Assembly: GCA_030603445.1 (NCBI GenBank)
Contig: JAUVXU010000002.1
Coordinates: 62,001-126,000 of the forward strand
Origin: Methanomicrobia archaeon
GTDB taxonomy: Archaea; Methanobacteriota_B; Thermococci; Methanofastidiosales; NM3
DNA length: 64,000 nucleotides
Direction of reading: 5' to 3'
Shown here: piece by piece, positions 1-7,263 of the stretch
Numbering within the stretch: position 1 is the stretch's first letter
Layout of the letters: the number at the start of each line of letters is the position of its first letter
Notes under the pieces: generated by a model
Told to the model about the DNA's origin: nothing
Seen by the model: only the letters and a program-made list of their open reading frames with translations
Databases searched by the model: none
Made by a program: the position numbers and the translations under genes

Positions 1-939
1 ATATGGGATAGTGATGTCAACATCCTAGTTGTAGGTGTTGGGGGAGCGGGCAATAATACAGTAAATCGGTTGCAACTCCGTAATTGTGGAAAAAACGTAA
101 AAACAATAGCACTAAACACTGACCAGCAGCACCTTGATAGCATTAAAGCTGATGCAAAGCTTCTTCTTGGAAAAAATATTACAAAAGGGCTTGGCACTGG
201 TGGTGATGTAAATAATGGAAAACAGGCTGCCATAAGTGAGCGCGAAGAAATAAAGGCACTGCTTGAGGGTGCAGACATCATATTCATAATCGCAGGCATG
301 GGGGGCGGGACTGGAAGCGGTTCATCCCCTATTGTTGCTGAGGTTGCAAGATCAATTGGCGTGCTATCAATCGGTGTATTTACACTACCTTTCAAAATGG
401 AAGGAAGTAACAGACGTGATATATCCAAAAGAAGTATTGATGCCCTAAAAACGCTCGTAGATACCACTATAGTAATTGATAACAACAAACTCTTGGAACT
501 TGCATCAGACAAACCTATGGACAGTGCATTTTATGTTGCTGATGAACTAATCGCAGATATGCTTGAAGAGCTATCAGAAACAATAACTACTCAAAGCCTT
601 ATAAACATTGATCTAGCAGACATTCATTCCATCATGAAGTGTGGTGGCCAGGCGATGATAGGCATAGGAAATTCAAAAGGGGAGAACAAATGCGAAGATG
701 CAGTATATGAGGCCTTAACCAACAATCTCTTTGAAGTAGACTACAAAGATGTGAAAGGCGCATTAGTGCACATATCTGGTGGTCCAGATATGAAACTTGA
801 GGAAGCAATAAATGTTTGTCGCATCGTCAATGAGAATATAGGGGATAATAAAGACACAAATATAATATGGGGTGCACGAGTAAAAGAATCGCTCAATGAC
901 GAAATGAAAATCATGCTAATCCTAACTGGTGTAGCTTAA
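1..939 (+). CDS. ftsZ: Cell-division GTPase FtsZ (5' end outside the window)
   Basis: Tubulin-like GTPase that polymerises at mid-cell to build the division ring. The reading frame is open from base 1, so the start lies outside. Visible are the nucleotide-binding motif GVGGAGNNTVNRL (encoded from about base 37), the tubulin signature GGGTGSG (301-321), PFKMEGSNRR, and the T7 loop NIDLADI near 607-627 that supplies the catalytic acids. These separate it from CetZ and tubulin-like relatives. The protein ends in KIMLILTGVA, which aligns with the last strand of the FtsZ core, so the usual flexible tail and C-terminal peptide are absent. Archaea often carry FtsZ1 and FtsZ2; I cannot tell which this is. 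Confidence 0.95.
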   Translation: MWDSDVNILVVGVGGAGNNTVNRLQLRNCGKNVKTIALNTDQQHLDSIKADAKLLLGKNITKGLGTGGDVNNGKQAAISEREEIKALLEGADIIFIIAGMGGGTGSGSSPIVAEVARSIGVLSIGVFTLPFKMEGSNRRDISKRSIDALKTLVDTTIVIDNNKLLELASDKPMDSAFYVADELIADMLEELSETITTQSLINIDLADIHSIMKCGGQAMIGIGNSKGENKCEDAVYEALTNNLFEVDYKDVKGALVHISGGPDMKLEEAINVCRIVNENIGDNKDTNIIWGARVKESLNDEMKIMLILTGVA

Positions 940-1006
940 ACTCATTTTAAATAATCTTAGCAATAAAATTTTTAAAGGAAAATAAGACTAATTGTAAGTG
1001 AGACCT

Positions 1007-1174
1007 ATGGAGAAAAATACAAAGCTGTGCAAATATTGTAAAAAAGAGTTCGAAACACATTCAAAGGGAAGAATAGTGCTTGAATTTTGGAAAGACCCTA
1101 AACATTTGTCTAGATTCTACTTTTGTACAAAAAATTGTTTCGTATCATTTTTGAAGGAAAATAAGATTATATAG
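1007..1174 (+). CDS. Small zinc-finger protein, TRASH/FCS-like
   Basis: A 55-residue protein. It has a CKYCKKEF knuckle near the N-terminus and FYFCTKNCFVSFL near the C-terminus, giving a C-x2-C ... C-x3-C pattern with an aromatic-rich second half. This arrangement resembles TRASH, FCS or MYM-type treble-clef fingers, which bind metal or mediate protein contacts. It starts at ATG, lies alone between ftsZ and a VOC gene, and is followed by AT-rich sequence. TRASH-like proteins often act in metal sensing, but nothing here shows a substrate. The coding call rests on the ordered cysteines and on the stop falling just after the finger. Confidence 0.6.
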   Translation: MEKNTKLCKYCKKEFETHSKGRIVLEFWKDPKHLSRFYFCTKNCFVSFLKENKII

Positions 1175-1207
1175 ATTTTTTATTAAAATAAAGCACATCT
1201 GATAAAA

Positions 1208-1224
1208 AATAATTCGAAATTATT
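1208..1224. promoter_or_regulatory. Palindrome overlapping the VOC gene promoter
   Basis: AATAATT-CGA-AATTATT, 7-bp arms around a 3-bp centre. It lies 28-44 bases before the VOC start codon, where the BRE/TATA element of a leaderless archaeal gene would sit. A repressor bound here would block TFB/TBP. In AT-rich DNA such palindromes also arise by chance. Confidence 0.3.
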
Positions 1225-1251
1225 ATATGCCCCATATATGTTAATAATACA

Positions 1252-1701
1252 ATGAAACTAAATCATATTGCTTTACATGTGCAAAACCTGGAAACATCTA
1301 AACAGTTTTACAGTAATGTGCTAGGCTTGGAAACAGTGTTCGAACATCCCATAAAAGGTAAAGAGTTTGAAAAAGTAACTGGGATCAAAGGATTTGATGT
1401 TACCTTCGCTGTACTCACAGATAACACTTCTTCGGTAAATATTGAGCTTGTTGAGTTCAAGAAAGGATTTGATGAGAAAGCATCGGCATTTAATCACATT
1501 GCATTTGCTGTAAAGGATGTTGATGAATTATATGAAAAATTAATAAAAAAAGGCATATCCACCATATCCGAACCAGTAACGCTTACATACCCTCATGATA
1601 AAATTTGTGGAAAGCGCTTCTTCTACTTTCATGATCCTGATAAAAATATAATAGAAGTCTTCAACGATAGGGAAGGATTGTACTCAGGAAAAGGCAGCTA
1701 A
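1252..1701 (+). CDS. VOC superfamily (glyoxalase/dioxygenase-fold) protein
   Basis: A 149-residue vicinal-oxygen-chelate protein with two beta-alpha-beta-beta-beta modules. The opening MKLNHIALHVQNLETSKQFY and the second-half NHIAFAVKDVDELYEKL are the classic paired module starts. The metal-ligand pattern is visible as H6, E62 region (NIELVEF), H84 region (FNHIAF) and the late E in NIIEVF. Family members include glyoxalase I, methylmalonyl-CoA epimerase and fosfomycin/bleomycin resistance proteins; the substrate cannot be read from sequence. Its 3' end overlaps the convergent RaSEA gene by four bases. A palindrome at its promoter suggests repression, possibly by an effector related to the substrate. 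Confidence 0.8.
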   Translation: MKLNHIALHVQNLETSKQFYSNVLGLETVFEHPIKGKEFEKVTGIKGFDVTFAVLTDNTSSVNIELVEFKKGFDEKASAFNHIAFAVKDVDELYEKLIKKGISTISEPVTLTYPHDKICGKRFFYFHDPDKNIIEVFNDREGLYSGKGS

Positions 1702-2594
1702 AATATTTTCTTTAGCTCCATCTCCCACTCCGCTTTACAATCACATTGCGCATTTATGGGGATTTTATTAAGATTATATTCTTCTATTTTCTTAATAATT
1801 GTATTATCGCAACTTCCACAGTTGTGTATGCCTCGCGCCTTTCCTGGAGCAACAGGATGGGACAGCACATACGCGTCCAGATCCATTAACTCATTGAGGC
1901 ATTCTACTAAGGTCCATAAGTATGGGGGGCGATAACTATTACGCAGCCAGAGTTGTTCTACAATCGAACCCTTGTGGATAGATACGGGATTAATAGATAT
2001 GGTGTCGCATAAAGACTCAATTTTTCGTGCGCTAGTAATAACATCCATAAACGCCTCATATTCTGTTAAAAAAGGGGGTTTTAGCAGAAGGTATGCCTTG
2101 ACAAGGCAGTCATTAGACATCAATATATTTGCCTTCCTCTCAAAAGCTTCAAAAGTAAACCCCTTGTTGACACAATATTTTAAAACGTCGTTGTTTGCTG
2201 ATTCAAGCCCAATTGCAATATCAAAAACAACGTCCCCTAATACATCCTTAAACGATCTAAGCACTTCACTAGTAATAAATTCTGGGCGTGATTCCACAGT
2301 AAGTTCTTTGATGCCTTGTTTTGCAGCAAGGGAAACTATCTCTATTTGTTGCTTAAGTGAAAGCTCTGTTGTGTCAAAGAAACTACCTGATGTAAAGATC
2401 TTTATCTTATCATGACCCTCACACAATTCCTGTTTGAAAATATCTACAATATCATGAGGTGTTTTTTCAGGACATGAGCTCTTATATGAACACATATAGC
2501 ATTTATCATAATAGCAACCCTGTGTAGGCAATATTATCGATCTTGCATTTCCTATCTTTCCAGAAATACATTCGATGTTGCTCCATGAAACCAT
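1698..2594 (-). CDS. raSEA: Archaeosine synthase radical SAM subunit RaSEA
   Basis: Radical SAM partner of ArcS. In the known system ArcS adds lysine to preQ0 at position 15 of tRNA and RaSEA cleaves the lysine to leave archaeosine. The cluster motif is CYYDKCYMC (C-x4-C-x2-C) about 27 residues in. Family-typical blocks follow: IKIFTSGSFFDTTEL, ELTVESRPEFIT, IGLESANNDVL, VKAYLLLKPPFLTEYEAF, and a Cys-rich end with HNCGSCDN and QCDCKAEWE. These are the hallmarks of the archaeal TIGR01210 group, slightly short at 298 residues. The partner ArcS is encoded at 25345-26901, not in the same operon. Confidence 0.85.
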   Translation of the reverse strand: MVSWSNIECISGKIGNARSIILPTQGCYYDKCYMCSYKSSCPEKTPHDIVDIFKQELCEGHDKIKIFTSGSFFDTTELSLKQQIEIVSLAAKQGIKELTVESRPEFITSEVLRSFKDVLGDVVFDIAIGLESANNDVLKYCVNKGFTFEAFERKANILMSNDCLVKAYLLLKPPFLTEYEAFMDVITSARKIESLCDTISINPVSIHKGSIVEQLWLRNSYRPPYLWTLVECLNELMDLDAYVLSHPVAPGKARGIHNCGSCDNTIIKKIEEYNLNKIPINAQCDCKAEWEMELKKIF

Positions 2595-2686
2595 ATTGTA
2601 TCAAAACGCTTCAACTTTAAAAAACATGCTATTACATGCCGACTAGAAAACAGCATCTTCAATTTAAAAAAAGTAAACTCTACCAC

Positions 2687-3523
2687 TTATCTTTTTGATA
2701 ACATTAGTGAAATTATAATGCCGCATGCCAAAGAAATAATACTTATGATAAATTGTCCATTTTCTGGTATTCCGGGATAAAGTTCCCAAATAGATGCAAC
2801 TATAAGGCCAAGTATAAGAGAGTAAACTCTGGAAGGATATTTTCTAATGGCAGCCCCAATAATCTTAGATACTCCTACAATCCCTATAATCCCCCCAATT
2901 GCTGGAATAACCAAAACTGTAAGGTCAAATGCCTGAACAGCGTCAATAAGCTCCCAATATACGCCCATTGCAAGAAGGACGAAAGAACCGGAAAACCCTG
3001 GAACGATCATTGCCGCCGCTGCAGCAACGCCTGCAAAAAATAGGAGTATTAAATCCCCATTTTCCGTAATTCCCGTGCTTTCAGCAGTTGTAATTGCTGG
3101 AAGAGAAAGAATTGCAAGAACTCCAATACTAAAAAAGAAAATATTTGTAAAAGTGGGGCGCATGTCCGTATGCTGCCTCAAAATAGAAGGAATGCTTCCT
3201 ATAATCAAGCCTATAAAAAAGTAGACTGTAGGGCACATATGATTTGTATAAACATAATCCATTAAATTTGAAAGAATAAAAATAGCAAGTATTGCACCAA
3301 GTGCTATTTGCGAAAGAAAAATAAAATTCTCTTTTCTTCTTTTACTTGTGGTAAACAAATCCCCTATAGCACCAACAAGATTATCATAAATCCCCAATAC
3401 AACAGCTAGTGTCCCACCAGAAACGCCAGGAATGATATTTGCAACACCAATCACTGCACCTTTTAGTATAATAATGGCATTCCATTCCTTCCAGTTTACC
3501 ATAAAGATATTTTGCAAATCCAC
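2687..3523 (-). CDS. DUF368/PopT-family polyprenyl-phosphate transporter
   Basis: A 278-residue integral membrane protein with about eight hydrophobic segments. The early signature GVANIIPGVSGGTLAVVLGI and the related second-half motif AMIVPGFSGSFVLLAMG are the duplicated re-entrant motifs of DUF368. In bacteria this family (PopT) flips undecaprenyl phosphate back across the membrane for reuse. In an archaeon the likely cargo would be dolichyl phosphate used in glycosylation, which is inference. A GTG start sits about 25 bases below a TATATAAGT box (3541-3550 region), consistent with a leaderless message; an ATG at 3502 is the alternative. Confidence 0.8.
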   Translation of the reverse strand: MDLQNIFMVNWKEWNAIIILKGAVIGVANIIPGVSGGTLAVVLGIYDNLVGAIGDLFTTSKRRKENFIFLSQIALGAILAIFILSNLMDYVYTNHMCPTVYFFIGLIIGSIPSILRQHTDMRPTFTNIFFFSIGVLAILSLPAITTAESTGITENGDLILLFFAGVAAAAAMIVPGFSGSFVLLAMGVYWELIDAVQAFDLTVLVIPAIGGIIGIVGVSKIIGAAIRKYPSRVYSLILGLIVASIWELYPGIPENGQFIISIISLACGIIISLMLSKR

Positions 3524-3588
3524 ATAAAAAGATGTTCCCTACTTATATAATCCCATATCTAATTAGAAAGCGCTGCAAAAACTAATTA

Positions 3589-3699
3589 TTAGGCCTTTGA
3601 TACTGGCGATAAACCAAATATAAAAACTATTAGAACAAGGCAGTATATTAAAGCTTGATGATAAATGTCAAAAACTTTTCTTTTTGTTTTTTCATCCAT
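3589..3699 (-). CDS. Possible 36-residue single-pass membrane peptide
   Basis: Reads MDEKTKRKVFDIYH followed by about 18 hydrophobic residues (LIYCLVLIVFIFGLSPV) and stop. The layout, charged N-terminus then one membrane helix, is plausible for a small membrane protein and fills an otherwise empty 227-base gap between the flavodoxin and DUF368 genes. There is no clear ribosome site and I know no homologue, so it could be chance. Confidence 0.3.
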   Translation of the reverse strand: MDEKTKRKVFDIYHQALIYCLVLIVFIFGLSPVSKA

Positions 3700-3750
3700 T
3701 TAGTTCATTTTATCATCTTTAATATTTACTAAATCCCCTGCACCTTCAAA

Positions 3751-4278
3751 TTAGTTAAGGAGATCCTTTGTCCAATCTTGGATTTCTTTCCAGTTTCTAA
3801 AGTCGTAGGGTTTGCTTGTATCAATTCCTTGTGTCTTCAAATCTTTTATTAGCACCTTTACCATCTGCCTTATTCCAAAGCCATATCTCTTCAGGTCAAT
3901 TACTCCTCCAAACAGACCTAACTTGCAAGGTTTGATAGATGGATACTTCTCTTTTATTTTTTGCAGATAATTTTCTTTTGCTTCCTCATATTTTTCAGGA
4001 TCTCTTGCATCTGCGCATGATACGAAAAGAGCAGTCTTCTTTTTGGATAGTTCGGACTCGAATCTTTCAAGGAACATTAAAGATTCCTTTGTCCAGCTTC
4101 CGAATCGTATGCCGCTTCCTATTATCACAAGATCGTAGGAAGAGATATCTGTTATCTTTTCCTCACCTAAATTTACTATCTTTGTTTCGATGCCTGCTTC
4201 AGCTAAGATGCCCCCAATTTTTTCTGCAATATCGGTAGTGGAATTATATCTTGTACCATATGCGATTAACCCTTTCAT
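3751..4278 (-). CDS. Flavodoxin-domain protein (HemG-like)
   Basis: A 175-residue flavodoxin. The first strand and phosphate loop, MKGLIAYGTRYNSTTDIAEKI, hold the T/S-rich FMN phosphate site, followed by the expected alternating beta-alpha order and the IIGSGIRFGSWTKES segment that lines the flavin. The flavodoxin-like protoporphyrinogen oxidase group (HemG) and stand-alone electron carriers share this layout; the extended C-terminal region with GFGIRQMVKVLIKDL is HemG-like. Its ATG overlaps the stop of the upstream membrane protein by four bases, so the two are translationally coupled. A flavodoxin linked to a membrane protein suggests membrane redox work, but the partner is unknown. Confidence 0.85.
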   Translation of the reverse strand: MKGLIAYGTRYNSTTDIAEKIGGILAEAGIETKIVNLGEEKITDISSYDLVIIGSGIRFGSWTKESLMFLERFESELSKKKTALFVSCADARDPEKYEEAKENYLQKIKEKYPSIKPCKLGLFGGVIDLKRYGFGIRQMVKVLIKDLKTQGIDTSKPYDFRNWKEIQDWTKDLLN

Positions 4279-5144
4279 TTTAAATCACCTCTACAAGAAG
4301 TTTTGTTGAGATAATATAAATAAATATAGCCTATTGATATTAACGGCACAACAAAACCCATTGCCGCTGTTGTTTGTATTGTAACGCCCCATATATCAAA
4401 GACTATCGTTATCAAGCTGACAACAACAACTGCCCAAAGACCCCATTTTTGCCTTCGCCAAAAACCATATGTGGCAACAAGCCCACTTATCCCCAGGAAT
4501 AGGAACATCACATGCAGGATTGAAGAAGTCATATGCGATACAGGCATGTCTAAAAATTGATCAATTCCACCGTTTATGCCTAAAATCGCAAAAGAAAGCC
4601 TGCCAATTGATTGGAAAAAATTTAGAAATATAATAAAAGCAAAATTTTTCTCCTGTGTCTTTGGGATTAATAGCATGTCTGAAGCTTTTGTATGTTTACT
4701 ATCCATGCTATCTTTTATTAGGCGCTTTCCAATAAAATAAGGTCCCGCCAGAATTGCTAACAATGTCAGGCCCCATATCCTACCTTCAAGAATATTATAA
4801 TCAGCCAGTAATTTTGACCACGTATGCCCCACAATGTAATGCCCAAATATGAACTCGAAGGTGATGGTAATTCCCAACCATATAATACCAATAACTAGAA
4901 GATCCTTTTTTGAGTAATGGGCATTTGTGTATTTAAGCCATACATACATTCCAGCTAGAAATAATATTATTCCTGTAAAAGTGCTAATCTGATGAGATAA
5001 TAATTCATTTCCGATTGAAGGACCATATACCTCGTTTCTCACAACCCCATTCACGATAGCAACCACCATGAGGACGAACCAAAAACCAATTGCTTGCTTA
5101 TATATCCCTTTCAATTTTTTTTTCTTACTTTCCATTCCTTTCAT
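4275..5144 (-). CDS. Multi-pass membrane protein coupled to flavodoxin
   Basis: A 289-residue protein with seven or eight hydrophobic segments, for example FWFVLMVVAIVNGVV, TFTGIILFLAGMYVWL, LVIGIIWLGITITFEFIFG, LTLLAILAGPYFIG, FAIIFLNFFQ-like and WAVVVVSLITIVF. It looks like two halves: a four-helix N-terminal part and, after a hydrophilic linker (SMDSKHTKASDM), a second four-helix part. The SWSK/TWSKLLADYNILEGRIWGL stretch is reminiscent of small uncharacterised four-helix membrane families. I do not recognise a function. It is first in an operon with the flavodoxin and lies behind two palindromes at 5175-5231. Confidence 0.7.
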   Translation of the reverse strand: MKGMESKKKKLKGIYKQAIGFWFVLMVVAIVNGVVRNEVYGPSIGNELLSHQISTFTGIILFLAGMYVWLKYTNAHYSKKDLLVIGIIWLGITITFEFIFGHYIVGHTWSKLLADYNILEGRIWGLTLLAILAGPYFIGKRLIKDSMDSKHTKASDMLLIPKTQEKNFAFIIFLNFFQSIGRLSFAILGINGGIDQFLDMPVSHMTSSILHVMFLFLGISGLVATYGFWRRQKWGLWAVVVVSLITIVFDIWGVTIQTTAAMGFVVPLISIGYIYLYYLNKTSCRGDLK

Positions 5145-5174
5145 CTCTTTTATCTTATAATTGAAGAAAGATAA

Positions 5175-5202
5175 TATATTACCTTTTTAGATAGGTAATA
5201 TA
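5175..5202. promoter_or_regulatory. Inverted repeat, candidate operator
   Basis: TATATTACC, a 10-base spacer, then GGTAATATA: perfect 9-bp arms. It lies 31-58 bases before the start of the membrane protein/flavodoxin operon, covering its expected TATA region, so binding there should repress that operon. Confidence 0.5.
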
Positions 5203-5211
5203 CTTCCTTTA

Positions 5212-5231
5212 TAAAACTTTCGATAGTTTTA
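5212..5231. promoter_or_regulatory. Second inverted repeat in the divergent promoter
   Basis: TAAAACT, TTCGAT, AGTTTTA: perfect 7-bp arms with a 6-base spacer, ten bases beyond the first palindrome. The sequence differs from the first, so a second regulator or an extended site is possible. It lies 87 bases before the sirtuin start. Confidence 0.35.
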
Positions 5232-5317
5232 CAAAATTGTATCATTACAATGCCTGTATTTATTAGAAATACTAAATTTTTCGAAAAACCGCATTTTTAA
5301 ATCATATTTATAATGGC

Positions 5318-6157
5318 ATGAAAAAGGAAAGCATGAAAGATAATATAAAGTTCCAATTATTACGTATCTTCATGCAGCCATTACTAGAGAAAGCAGCCTC
5401 GCAACTTCGTGATTCCAAATATGCCATAGCCTTGACAGGTGCAGGAATGTCGACCGAATCCAAAATCCCTGATTATAGGGGGCCTAACGGCATATGGACT
5501 AAGAATCCAGATGCTGAAAAGATGTCTTATGAGGCATACGAGGTGTTTATGAAAAATCCAGTTAGATACTGGGAAAAAGGATATGGAACCCACATCTTGC
5601 AAGATCTCTTTAAAAAAGCTGTCCCAAACAAAGGGCATAACGCACTGGCAAGAATGGAGAAACTTGGAATGCTTTCTGCAGTTATTACTCAAAATATAGA
5701 TGGCCTGCACCTAAAAGCCGGATCACACAATGTCATAGAGTATCACGGCAACGCATCAAAACTTCGATGTATAAAATGTGGATCCAGATATTCCAGAATA
5801 GATTATATAGATGAAATCTCATCCAAAAATGCAGTGCGTTGCAAAAAATGCGGAGCAATTGTTAAATCAGATATAGTTAATTTCGGGGAACCTATTCCCT
5901 CCGATATTTTAGATCTTAGCATTGCAGAGATAAAACGTTCTGACCTAATTCTTGTCTGTGGCACCTCTGCATGTGTATATCCTTTTGCAGCACTCCCTAG
6001 TATAGCACGTAAAATAAAAGGTAATGGTGTGAAAATAATAGAGATAAATATTGAAAAGACAACACTAACAAAAGAAGGAATATCAGATTATATTATTTTA
6101 GAAAAGACTGGGAATACATTAGAAAATATCTTAAATAAACTAGAAGAAAAAATATGA
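5318..6157 (+). CDS. Sir2-family NAD-dependent protein deacylase
   Basis: Removes acyl groups from lysines using NAD. The Rossmann motif GAGMSTESKIPDYRGPNGIW, the catalytic TQNIDGLH and EYHGN segments, a structural zinc site made of CIKCGSRY and CKKCGAIV, and the late VCGTSACVYPFAALP NAD-binding motif are all in order. The usual GAGIS and PDFRG are GAGMS and PDYRG here, conservative changes. In archaea Sir2 can deacetylate Alba, whose gene is at 36247. The family normally begins near residue 19 of this frame (MQPLLEKAA, ATG at 5372), so the first 18 residues may not be translated. Confidence 0.92.
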   Translation: MKKESMKDNIKFQLLRIFMQPLLEKAASQLRDSKYAIALTGAGMSTESKIPDYRGPNGIWTKNPDAEKMSYEAYEVFMKNPVRYWEKGYGTHILQDLFKKAVPNKGHNALARMEKLGMLSAVITQNIDGLHLKAGSHNVIEYHGNASKLRCIKCGSRYSRIDYIDEISSKNAVRCKKCGAIVKSDIVNFGEPIPSDILDLSIAEIKRSDLILVCGTSACVYPFAALPSIARKIKGNGVKIIEINIEKTTLTKEGISDYIILEKTGNTLENILNKLEEKI

Positions 6158-6180
6158 ATAATCATAATAAATCATTGTTT

Positions 6181-7146
6181 TTATACATCCTCTGTCAAAG
6201 AGCAGGATATATTGTGTCGGTGTATGCAAGTTATACACCGCTCCCTATTGCACAGTTCTGTACTCATGTACCTCTCGCCGCCATCTGGCAGCACCGTAAC
6301 AACAACGCCCTCGTCAAGCAAAGAGGCTTTTTGTAGTGCAGCATGCAGTATTGCACCAGAACTTGGACCACAAAAAAGGCCTTCTTTTAACGCCAGCAGC
6401 CTTGCAGCATCCTCGGCTTCCTCGAGCGTAACATGCATCTTTTCGTCTATAAGGCACATTTCATAAATATTCGGCACGTAGGATACCTCAAGATTCTTCA
6501 ATCCAGGAATACTTGTTTCCTTAGTAGGTTCTACAGCAATTGTCTGAACGTTAGGGTTGTATTTTTTAAGCCGTTTTGATATTCCCATGAGGGTTCCTGT
6601 AGTTCCAATTCCTGCAACAAAGTGAGTAACAGTCCCTTTAGTATCCTGCCAAATTTCTTCACCTGTTGTTTCATAATGTGCTAGGGTATTATACTTGTTC
6701 ATAAATTGATCTGGCATGAAGTATTTGTCTGGATTTTTCCTTATAATTTCATTTGCAATGTCCTGTGCGCCATCCATCCCTTTTGAACCATCAGTTAGAA
6801 TTACCTTGGTGCCATATACAAGTAATATCTTACGGCGCTCCTTTGTCATGGTCTTAGGCATTACGAGCACACACTTATAACCTTTAACAGCGCATATCCA
6901 CGCAAGCCCAATACCTGTGTTTCCGCTTGTAGCTTCTATAACTGTCATGCCTTTTTTAAGAAGCCCCTCCTTTTCTGCATACTCTATCATGTATTTGCAG
7001 ATGCGGTCCTTGATAGACCCACCTGGGTTGAACTTCTCAAGTTTTGCATATAATTTCACTTTTTCGTTGTTATTTAGATTTGATAATCGTACTAGTGGCG
7101 TATTACCCACCATATCAAGAACGTTATCAAAAATCAAGCAATCCAC
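6181..7146 (-). CDS. cysK: Cysteine synthase (PLP-dependent, CysK type) with Cys-rich tail
   Basis: Beta-replacement enzyme that makes cysteine from an activated serine and sulfide. The PLP lysine is in GGSIKDR, the substrate loop is EATSGNTGIGLA, the glycine-rich phosphate cup is GIGTTGTLMGIS, and FCGPSSGAILHAA closes the active site. After the normal end of the fold is an unusual tail with C299, C304, C307, C315 and H309/H311. The annotated start is GTG; a TTG nine bases downstream (7137), five bases after AAGGTGG, gives MIFDNVLDMVGNTPLV, which matches the family's usual N-terminus better. It is divergent from the MATE gene. Confidence 0.9.
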   Translation of the reverse strand: MDCLIFDNVLDMVGNTPLVRLSNLNNNEKVKLYAKLEKFNPGGSIKDRICKYMIEYAEKEGLLKKGMTVIEATSGNTGIGLAWICAVKGYKCVLVMPKTMTKERRKILLVYGTKVILTDGSKGMDGAQDIANEIIRKNPDKYFMPDQFMNKYNTLAHYETTGEEIWQDTKGTVTHFVAGIGTTGTLMGISKRLKKYNPNVQTIAVEPTKETSIPGLKNLEVSYVPNIYEMCLIDEKMHVTLEEAEDAARLLALKEGLFCGPSSGAILHAALQKASLLDEGVVVTVLPDGGERYMSTELCNRERCITCIHRHNISCSLTEDV

Positions 7147-7263
7147 CTTAGTATGTTATTACCTAAAGCGGCTATGCTTGATTTAAATATATTTGTGAAT
7201 ATAACATATCATTTTGTCCAAAAAATGAAAAATATTTAAAATCAATAATCCCTCTTTTACACT

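Noticed and set aside
1-939. Calling the first gene CetZ or a tubulin
   Set aside because: The NxDxAD T7 loop and GGGTGSG with the ordinary FtsZ spacing fit FtsZ.
7210-7227. CATTTT-N6-AAAATG palindrome between cysK and the MATE gene
   Set aside because: Arms of six A/T-rich bases are expected by chance at this composition.
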